Assembly: GCF_000711885.1 (NCBI RefSeq)
Contig: NZ_JONK01000032.1
Location: 1 to 60,447, forward strand
Direction: 5' to 3'
Source: Chromobacterium haemolyticum DSM 19808
GTDB taxonomy: Bacteria; Pseudomonadota; Gammaproteobacteria; Burkholderiales; Chromobacteriaceae
Length of the DNA stretch: 60,447 nucleotides
This document shows positions 53,938 through 60,447 of the stretch, one piece after another. Under the pieces are notes generated by a model that ran no database searches, was not told the DNA's origin, and was given only the letters and a program-made list of their open reading frames with translations. Position 1 is the stretch's first letter. Each line of letters opens with the position of its first letter. A program made the position numbers and the translations under genes.

Positions 53938-54384
53938 ATGAATGCCATCCTAGTAGAGCACTCCCCCGGCGAACTGGCGCTGGCTTGCGCGCCGGCCGCC
54001 ACCTTGCTGTTGAACCAAGGTTTCCAAGCGGTGGATTTGCCCTGGTCCTCGGCTGCGGCGGTATTGGCGGTGGCCAGCCTGGGGCTGGGCGTGGCGCGTG
54101 CGCGCAAGCAGGCGGCGCTGGCCTGGGTGGAGAATGGCGAGCTATACGTGCCGCGGCGCTTTGGCGCGGCCAGGCATTGCGCCTTGGGCCAGGTGCGTTC
54201 GGCGCGGCTGTATTACCACCACAGCGCGCGGCCCACCGCGTTGGCGTTTGAAACCGAGCAGGGACTCTGGCTGAGCGTGCGTCTGTCCGGTCTGAGCGTG
54301 GGCGATGCGGCGCGGAAGCGTTTGGGGCCGGCGCTTCGCGCGTTCTGCGCCTGCCACGGCATCGCCTTTGTAGAGAAGGCTTGA
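53938..54384 (+). CDS. Small hypothetical protein with PH-like tail
   Basis: A 148-residue protein. A hydrophobic stretch (residues about 36-54, SSAAAVLAVASLGLGVARA) could be a membrane segment. The following half has the rhythm of bacterial PH-like domains (ALAWVENGELYVPRR, ALGQVRSARLYYHHSARPTALAFETEQGLWLSVRLSGLSVGDAARKRLGPALRAFCACHGI). I do not recognise a named family. The ribosome site is weak. It lies between the divergent csy operon and the Fur-boxed NRPS, on the NRPS strand. Confidence 0.55.
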   Translation: MNAILVEHSPGELALACAPAATLLLNQGFQAVDLPWSSAAAVLAVASLGLGVARARKQAALAWVENGELYVPRRFGAARHCALGQVRSARLYYHHSARPTALAFETEQGLWLSVRLSGLSVGDAARKRLGPALRAFCACHGIAFVEKA

Positions 54385-54403
54385 ACAGACGGGTCATCAA
54401 GTC

Positions 54404-54422
54404 AATATTGATAATCATTCCC
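54404..54422 (+). promoter_or_regulatory. Fur box upstream of the NRPS gene
   Basis: AATATTGATAATCATTCCC matches 15 of 19 positions of the Fur consensus, including an unbroken GATAATCATT. It lies 82 bp before the NRPS start, where it would give iron-repressed expression. Confidence 0.8.
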
Positions 54423-54504
54423 ATTTATGGTGTAAGATTGCGGCTCTCATTGATCTGCCCGCACTGCATAGCGCAGGCATGGAACCGCAACGGCACGCCT
54501 TTTT

Positions 54505-57500
54505 ATGACTTTGACCGCTTCTCGCCTCCCCGTCAGCGCCGCACAGCACGGCATCTGGATGGGGCAGCAGCTTTCCCCTGACAACCCGAGCTACCTCACC
54601 GCCGAAGCCACCGAACTGCGCGGCGCGCTAGATCTGGACGCCTTGCGCGATAGCGCCGCCGAGGTGCTGGCCAATTGCGCGGCGCTTAACATGCGCTTCG
54701 AGTTTGACGGCAGCCAGCTGTGGCAGCAGCCGGTGGCCGCGCAGGCGGAGATACCCTGCCTGGACTTCAGCGCGGAAGCGGAACCGGAAGCGGCGGCGCG
54801 GGCCTGGGTGGTCCAGTCATTGGCGCGGCCGTGCGATCCGTCGCGGGACGCGCTCTATCTTGGCGCGGTGTTGAAGCTGGGACCGGAGCGGCACTGGTGG
54901 TATCTGCAGACCCACCATATCGCGCTGGACGGCTTCGCCTACGGCCTGCTGAGCCAAGCGCTGGCGGCGCGCTACAGCGCCCGCGTCAAGCAGCAGGCCC
55001 TGCCGCCGCTGGCGGATTGGTCGCTGGACAAGATCATCGCCGCCGATCACGCCTACCAGGCCAGCGAGGCCTGCGCGCAAGACCGCGCCTTCTGGCTGCA
55101 ACGCCAAGGCCGGCAGCCGGCGGCCAGCACGCTGGCGCCCGCCGCCTTGCTGGCGGACGGGGTGAACAAGGCCGAGCAATGGCTGAGCCCGGCGCAGATC
55201 GCCGCCTGGCAGACCTCCGCCAAACAACACGGCGTGGACTGGGGCGCTTGGCTGCTGGCGGCGGTGGGTGCCTGGCTGACCAAGCACAGCGGCCGCCGAG
55301 CGCTGACCCTGGGCCTGCCGGTGATGAATCGCCTGGGCACGCCGGCGCTGGCGGTGCCGTGCATGGCGATGAATATCGCGCCGCTAAGCCTGCGGCTGGA
55401 TGAAGACCTGAGCGCGGCGGACTTGAGCCGCCAACTGGCGGACAGCCTGCGCGATATCCGGCCGCATCAGCGCTATCGCTACGAGCAACTGCGCGGCGAT
55501 TTGGCGCGCGTGGGCGGCCAGCAGCGCTTGTTCGGCGCGGTGGTGAACCTGATGCCTTTCGACCGCCGCGCGCCGTTTGCCGGCCTGGACAGCCGGGTGC
55601 TGCCGCTGGGCTCCGGCCCGGTGGAAGATGTGTCGATCAATTTCAGCCTGCTGAACACCGAATGGCGGCTGTGCCTGGAAGCCAACCCCAACGCCTACCC
55701 GCAGGCGGAGCTGGACGGCTTGCGCGATGATTTGCTGGCCTGGCTGGACGCCTGGGCCGGCCGTGCGCCGGACGTCGTTCTGAGAGAGCTGTTGCCGGAG
55801 CTCCCGCCGCTGAGCGTGCTGGACGGCGCGACGCTGGAACGCGAGCCGCGGGAGGTGCTGAGCCTGATCCGCGCCGCCGCCGCCGCGCGGCCGGATGCGA
55901 TCGCCCTGGAGCAAGACGGCGAGCGCCTGTCCTACCGCGCGCTGTTGCAGCGCGTGCTGCAACTGGCCGGCCGCTTGCAAGCCGCCGGCCTGCAGGCGGA
56001 AGAACGGGTGGCCATCGTGCTGCCGCGCAGCCCGGAAGCCATCGTCGCCATCCTGGCCACGCTGTGGGCCGGCGGCTGCTATGTGCCGCTGGACCCGCAC
56101 GGCCCGCCCACACGGCTGGCCATGGTGCTGGACGACGCGCAGCCTCGGCTGGCCGTCACCCTGAGCGCCTGGCGTCCGCTACTGGGCGAAGTGCCGGCGC
56201 TGTGCCTGGACCTGCCGCCGCAACAGGACGCGCTGGCCGCCGCGGACCCGGCGCCGGCAGCCGAGCAAGCCGCCTATCTGCTCTACACCTCCGGCTCCAC
56301 CGGCAAGCCCAACGGCGTGCTGGTCAGCCACGGTGCGCTGGCCCAGTTCGTCAGCAGCGCCGGCCAGCTGTATCGCATCGGCGCCGACGAACGCATCCTG
56401 CAATTCGCGCCGCTGCATTTTGACGCCAGCATCGAAGAAATCTTCCTGGCGCTGTGCCATGGCGGCACCCTGGTGCTGCGCACCGACGCGATGCTGGAAT
56501 CCATGCCGGCCTTCGCCGCCGCGGTGGCGTGCCAGCGCATCAGCGTGCTGGACCTGCCCACCGCCTTCTGGCACGAACTGGCCTTTGCCTTGCAGCCGGA
56601 ACTGGCCGCGCAGCTGGCCAGCGTGCGGCTGACCATCATCGGCGGCGAAGCCGCGCTGCTGGAACGCGCCGGCCGCTGGCAAGCGCTATTGCCGGACAGC
56701 GTGCTGCTCAACAGCTACGGCCCCACCGAAACCTCCATCATCGCCACCAGCGCCATCCTGTCCGGCCCCGGCGCGGTGTGGGACGGCAGCGACAGCGTGC
56801 CCATCGGCCTGCCGCGCCCCGGCGTGCGCGCCGTCATCGTGGACGATCGCCTGCAGCCTGTGGCGCAGGGCGAGGACGGCGAACTGTGCCTGCTGGGCGA
56901 GGCGCTGGCCATCGGCTACCTGGGCCGCGAAGAACTCACCGCGCGCCGTTTCGTCACCATGGACGCCCTGCCCGGCGCGCCGCGCGCCTACCGCACCGGC
57001 GACCGCGCGTGCCTGAGCGACGGCCAACTGCGCTTCCTGGGCCGGCTGGATCATGAAATGAAAATCAGCGGTCTGCGCATCGACCCCGCCGAAATCGAAA
57101 ACGCGCTGCTGGCCTGCCCGGACGTGCGCGAGGCCGCGGTGGTGGGCCTGCCGCTGGCCGGCGGCGGCTATACCCTGGCCGCCTTCCTCAGCGGCGGCGA
57201 TACCGATCCGGCGACGATGCGCTCGCGCCTGGCCGATGTGCTGCCGGCGGCGGCCATCCCGGACCACTGGCGCTGGCTGGACAGCCTGCCGCGCAACGTC
57301 AACGGCAAGATAGACCGCAAGCAGCTGGCCGCCGGCATGGAAGCGCAAGCGCCGGCCGCGGCGGAGGACGCCAGCCCGCTGGAGCGCCAGGTGATGGAGG
57401 TGTGGCAGCAAGTGTTGGGCGTCACCCCGCCCAGCCGGCACGCCAACTTCTTCGAACTCGGCGGCAAATCGCTGCAAGCCATCCAGGTGGCCAACCGGCT

Positions 57501-58389
57501 GGCGCAGCGCCTGAACCGCGAAGTGGCGGTGTCCGCGCTATTCAGCCACAGCACGGTGGCGGCGCTGGCGCAGGCGCTGAGCGCGCCCGCCGCGCACCGG
57601 CCCCCGTCCGCCAGCGAAGGCCAGGAATTCGCGCCGCTGCTGACCATCCAGCCCGGTGCGCTGCCGGCGCTGTTCTGTCTGCACCCGGCGGAAGGCCTGT
57701 CCTGGTGCTACCTGGGCCTGGCCAAACACCTGCCCGGCGTCGCAATTTACGGCCTGCAGGCCACCGGCATCACCGGCGAGAAGCCGGCCAGCTTCGACGC
57801 GATGGTGGCGGACTACGTGGCCCGCGTGCGCGAAGTCCAGCCGCAAGGGCCGTACCGGCTGCTGGGCTGGTCCCTGGGCGGCGGGCTGGTGCAGGCGATG
57901 GCGGCGCAGCTGCGCGCCGCCGGCGAAACCGTGGAACTGGCGGCGCTGATGGACAGCTATCCAACCGCCAGCTGGCAAGGCCGGCCGCAACCGACACTGC
58001 ACGACGCGCTGGTGACAGTGCTTAGCGTCAACGGCGAAGTGGACGCCGACGAAAACGGCCAGCCGCTGGACAACGAGGCGATCTACCAACGCCTGCTGCG
58101 CCCCGGCAGCCCGCTGGCGCCGTTGGGCCGCGCCGCGCTGGAGCGGCTGGGCGAGGCCTCGCTGTACGGCATGCAATTGTTTCGCGACAGCCAAACCCCG
58201 CGCTACGACGGCGACGTGCTGCTGTTCCGCGCCGGCGTCCACCCGGAAGACGCGCCCAAGCCGGAAGACTGGCAGCCCTTCCTCGGCGGCAAGCTGGAGT
58301 GCGTGGAACTGGACTGCGATCACTTCGGCATGAGCGACCCGGAGCCGATGCGGCGGATAGGCGAGGAGTTGGCCCGGCGCTTGGCTTGA
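54505..58389 (+). CDS. Single-module nonribosomal peptide synthetase (C-A-PCP-TE), EntF-like siderophore type
   Basis: A 1294-residue, EntF-sized synthetase. Condensation domain from about residue 8 with HHIALDG (H137, H138, D142). Adenylation domain from about 460 with YTSGSTGKPNG (593-603), FDAS (D640), SYGPTE and the catalytic Lys935 in NGKIDRKQL. Carrier domain with LGGKSL (Ser989). Thioesterase with GWSLGG (Ser1123) and DHFGM (His1273). The Fur box points to a catecholate siderophore. Residues lining the amino-acid pocket, read by eye, are roughly D-A-E-A-I-G-S-I-I-K, closer to lysine-type codes than to the serine code of EntF. No dihydroxybenzoate genes are present in the window. Confidence 0.88.
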   Translation: MTLTASRLPVSAAQHGIWMGQQLSPDNPSYLTAEATELRGALDLDALRDSAAEVLANCAALNMRFEFDGSQLWQQPVAAQAEIPCLDFSAEAEPEAAARAWVVQSLARPCDPSRDALYLGAVLKLGPERHWWYLQTHHIALDGFAYGLLSQALAARYSARVKQQALPPLADWSLDKIIAADHAYQASEACAQDRAFWLQRQGRQPAASTLAPAALLADGVNKAEQWLSPAQIAAWQTSAKQHGVDWGAWLLAAVGAWLTKHSGRRALTLGLPVMNRLGTPALAVPCMAMNIAPLSLRLDEDLSAADLSRQLADSLRDIRPHQRYRYEQLRGDLARVGGQQRLFGAVVNLMPFDRRAPFAGLDSRVLPLGSGPVEDVSINFSLLNTEWRLCLEANPNAYPQAELDGLRDDLLAWLDAWAGRAPDVVLRELLPELPPLSVLDGATLEREPREVLSLIRAAAAARPDAIALEQDGERLSYRALLQRVLQLAGRLQAAGLQAEERVAIVLPRSPEAIVAILATLWAGGCYVPLDPHGPPTRLAMVLDDAQPRLAVTLSAWRPLLGEVPALCLDLPPQQDALAAADPAPAAEQAAYLLYTSGSTGKPNGVLVSHGALAQFVSSAGQLYRIGADERILQFAPLHFDASIEEIFLALCHGGTLVLRTDAMLESMPAFAAAVACQRISVLDLPTAFWHELAFALQPELAAQLASVRLTIIGGEAALLERAGRWQALLPDSVLLNSYGPTETSIIATSAILSGPGAVWDGSDSVPIGLPRPGVRAVIVDDRLQPVAQGEDGELCLLGEALAIGYLGREELTARRFVTMDALPGAPRAYRTGDRACLSDGQLRFLGRLDHEMKISGLRIDPAEIENALLACPDVREAAVVGLPLAGGGYTLAAFLSGGDTDPATMRSRLADVLPAAAIPDHWRWLDSLPRNVNGKIDRKQLAAGMEAQAPAAAEDASPLERQVMEVWQQVLGVTPPSRHANFFELGGKSLQAIQVANRLAQRLNREVAVSALFSHSTVAALAQALSAPAAHRPPSASEGQEFAPLLTIQPGALPALFCLHPAEGLSWCYLGLAKHLPGVAIYGLQATGITGEKPASFDAMVADYVARVREVQPQGPYRLLGWSLGGGLVQAMAAQLRAAGETVELAALMDSYPTASWQGRPQPTLHDALVTVLSVNGEVDADENGQPLDNEAIYQRLLRPGSPLAPLGRAALERLGEASLYGMQLFRDSQTPRYDGDVLLFRAGVHPEDAPKPEDWQPFLGGKLECVELDCDHFGMSDPEPMRRIGEELARRLA

Positions 58390-58406
58390 GCCGCGCCGGT
58401 TTGATG

Positions 58407-58441
58407 AAAAACGCCGCTCACCTTGGGTGAGCGGCGTTTTT
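58407..58441 (+). terminator. Rho-independent terminator of the NRPS gene
   Basis: AAAACGCCGCTCACC, loop TTG, GGTGAGCGGCGTTTT then more T. Confidence 0.92.
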
Positions 58442-58469
58442 GCTTTTTGAGCGCGGATTGTTCCGTAAG

Positions 58470-58611
58470 AGGCTGTTCAAAGTCTCGGGAGCAAGGGCGA
58501 GACAAGGCGAAAATGAGTGAAAAAGCAGAATGGTCGAGGGCTACATCAGCATTTTGAGTTTGTACACACCGTGTAACGCTTCACGAAGCGCAGCAGGCCT
58601 TGAACAGGTTT
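58470..58611 (+). mobile_element. IS-related small mobile repeat, copy 4 (complete)
   Basis: 142 bp between TAAG (58466-58469) and TAAG (58612-58615). Ends GGCTGTTCAAAGTCTC and the complement-like CCTTGAACAGGTTT; inner segment GGGCGAGACAAGGCGAAAAT shared with the other copies. It is diverged more than copy 2, suggesting an older insertion. It lies downstream of the NRPS terminator. Confidence 0.82.
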
Positions 58612-58659
58612 TAAGGGCTGATTTTCAGATGGCCGATCACGCATAGCATGGGTTCTATT

Positions 58660-59139
58660 TCATTCGCTCCGGTTCAGTCGCAGCGCATAGCAACCATGGG
58701 CGGGGAAACGCAGCATAGCGAAAGCGATCTCTGGCCTTGTCTCCCAGTGCGCCAGTATCGCCTCCACCTCATGTGTTGGCAGCAATGTGGCTTCCAACAT
58801 GGTCTGTTCTTTGCCGTAAGCGCGCAGCGCCACGCTGTCGCCAAGGTAGGCATTCCCACCGACGCGGAGCAGTAGCGACGACAGCTCGGGCAGAGGTTCT
58901 GGCTGTGATTCAGCCGCCAGGAAAACCGGACCATACTCGCGGTATGGCCCGGCTTGGTGGAATGGGCTGTAGCTCGCCAGAATCAGCCCCTCTCCCGGAG
59001 TGGCGCGGCGCAGCGCGTCGCGGAAGGGTTCGCCGCCAGCGGCCGTCATCCGTTGGATGGTTTGGCCGAGCGCATCAATTCCTTTGTGTCGTGCCCGCTC
59101 GACGAAAGCCGGGTCCAGGGTTTCCAGTTGGCAAGCCAT
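58660..59139 (-). CDS. DUF1203 family protein
   Basis: A 159-residue protein of the DUF1203 family: F-VERARHKGIDAL, then the conserved GEPFRDALRRATPGEGLILASYSPFHQAGPYREYGPVFLAAES core, and a C-terminal AYGKEQTMLEATLLPTHEVEAILAHWE segment. No catalytic role is known to me. It lies between the mobile repeat and CRISPR array 2, on the same strand as the array. Confidence 0.8.
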   Translation of the reverse strand: MACQLETLDPAFVERARHKGIDALGQTIQRMTAAGGEPFRDALRRATPGEGLILASYSPFHQAGPYREYGPVFLAAESQPEPLPELSSLLLRVGGNAYLGDSVALRAYGKEQTMLEATLLPTHEVEAILAHWETRPEIAFAMLRFPAHGCYALRLNRSE

Positions 59140-59259
59140 GCCGCTCTCCTTCGTATCATTGAAATGCTCGAAGTCTATGGCGGCGCGCCCTTGTGGACGA
59201 CCCGATTCTTGCTGTGCTCGTCTTCAAATACATAGCAGCTTGAATGACCCCGCCTCGGT

Positions 59260-60447
59260 TTTCTAAGCGGCTTATTCGGCCGTGAGCCATGCCCGACAAT
59301 ACGGCTAGCTTGCTGTCTTTTCTAAGCTGCCTATCCGGCAGTGAACGACGAGTGCGCAACCCTTGCCGAGTTTTTGCATTTCTAAGCTGCCTATCCGGCA
59401 GTGAACCGGAGAACAGACTTGAGCACCAAGCTTTTCTGTTTCTAAGCTGCCTATCCGGCAGTGAACCATTTCGTCCGCCGCGTTCTGCTCGACGCTCATT
59501 TCTAAGCTGCCTGTCCGGCAGTGAACCCACAGTTCGACCCCCATCCCTGTAACACGGGTTTCTAAGCTGCCTATCCGGCAGTGAACCGGTAGACGCCTCT
59601 CGCGGTCTCGTCTGCGATTTTCTAAGCTGCCTATCCGGCAGTGAACCCAGGACATGGGCGGCAGATAACGAACGGAGTTTTCTAAGCTGCCTATCCGGCA
59701 GTGAACTTGTCACGGCTGCGCCTGATTTCGTTCGCGAGTTTCTAAGCTGCCTATCCGGCAGTGAACGAATGACGGCATTCTCCCGTCTTTCCCGATCTTT
59801 TCTAAGCTGCCTATCCGGCAGTGAACCCCCCGCTCCGTACTGGTCTTTGCATTGCCCGTTTTCTAAGCTGCCTATCCGGCAGTGAACCGAGCGCGCGTCG
59901 CGGCGGACTCTGCGCTGACTTTCTAAGCTGCCTATCCGGCAGTGAACGGCGGGCGCTTCGATCATCTGTGGCGGGAGGATTTCTAAGCTGCCTATCCGGC
60001 AGTGAACGCTGGCGGCCTAGTCCCCCTACCCCCTTCTGTTTTCTAAGCTGCCTATCCGGCAGTGAACGAACTCACCATCGTTGACGCTCACTTTTTCCAT
60101 TTCTAAGCTGCCTATCCGGCAGTGAACCCGTTGCAGGATACGTGATAGCGGACGTACTATTTCTAAGCTGCCTATCCGGCAGTGAACGGACGATGGGACT
60201 TATTGCATGTTGCCGGAATTTTCTAAGCTGCCTATCCGGCAGTGAACATTATGCAAATCATGCTTTTCGCTTACTTTACTTTCTAAGCTGCCTATCCGGC
60301 AGTGAACGGCTCGCGCGCCACGCCGGCGCAGGCTGCTGATTTCTAAGCTGCCTATCCGGCAGTGAACGTTGGGGCCGCGCACGCACGGCTTTCCCTCGTT
60401 TTCTAAGCTGCCTATCCGGCAGTGAACGCCAGATGACGACGATGACG
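59260..60447 (-). CRISPR. Type I-F CRISPR array 2 (20 repeats visible, continues beyond the window)
   Basis: 28-nt repeats, mostly 60 bp period. In crRNA sense repeats start GTTCA and end CTTAGAAA, hairpin CTGCC-GGATA-GGCAG; they differ from array 1 at the base before the stem (A in place of T) and usually in the loop. Repeat 5 (59499-59526) has the GGACA loop. The leftmost repeat (59260-59287) has five changes and marks the leader-distal end, so the leader, and possibly cas1 and cas2-3, should lie to the right outside the window. Nineteen full spacers (31-33 nt) and a partial one are seen. Confidence 0.98.

Noticed and set aside
48256-60339. Short frames with repeated SLPDRQLR or FLSCLSGRE peptides
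   Set aside because: They are translations of the CRISPR repeats, not proteins.

Overview
The window looks like the chromosome of a GC-rich betaproteobacterium of the Neisseriales, most like Chromobacterium. This is inferred from gene content and protein resemblance, since no database search was possible. It carries about 46 protein genes, four tRNA genes including selenocysteine tRNA, two type I-F CRISPR arrays, part of an insertion sequence and several copies of a small IS-related repeat.

Layout. 1-10 kb: an IS5-like transposase end abutting alaX, then rluA, ndh, an aromatic-acid type MFS transporter, a DUF498 protein, alaA and a hom / small exported protein / thrC operon. 10-17 kb: a GDSL-esterase autotransporter, flgA, flgM and flgN, a CobD-like membrane protein and a RhlE-type helicase whose box II reads DEGD. 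17-26 kb: selC (tRNA-Sec), a periplasmic molybdopterin-fold protein with a hybrid histidine kinase, selB, a CDF metal exporter, glpM, selA and srkA. 26-37 kb: a ten-gene minus-strand chemotaxis operon with cheA, cheW, cheY, cheD, cheB, a STAS protein, two receptors, a membrane protein with a CheZ-like motif and a c-di-GMP phosphodiesterase, but no cheR. 37-44 kb: selenocysteine formate dehydrogenase fdoGHI with fdhE and a divergent fdhD, then lysC. 45 kb: tRNA-Ser, tRNA-Arg and tRNA-Glu behind a near-consensus promoter. 45-60 kb: a TonB-dependent receptor, CRISPR array 1 (22 repeats), csy4-csy3-csy2-csy1, a small membrane protein, a Fur-boxed C-A-PCP-TE peptide synthetase, a DUF1203 protein and CRISPR array 2 (20 repeats seen, running off the end).

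How the parts fit. selA, selB and selC supply the machinery for reading the in-frame UGA at codon 196 of fdoG, which has a visible SECIS hairpin; only selD is missing here. fdhD and fdhE serve the same enzyme. The csy genes make the crRNA-guided effector for both arrays, but no cas1 or cas2-3 lies in the window.

Most notable observations: (1) two spacers of array 1 come from opposite strands of one target, overlap by 23 nt, and each shows that the other had a 5'-CC PAM; (2) the I-F locus is effector-only, with its second array split off by a siderophore-type NRPS, while array 1 keeps a leader with a perfect IHF site; (3) a family of roughly 140-bp mobile repeats shares its first 13 bases, target included, with the IS end and has inserted several times at TAA stop codons, keeping the stop; (4) the csy operon has a leader with a perfect Shine-Dalgarno sequence, tiny overlapping ORFs and a GC hairpin; (5) the selC promoter is built from nested palindromes; (6) one chemotaxis receptor has altered residues at its otherwise nearly invariant tip.
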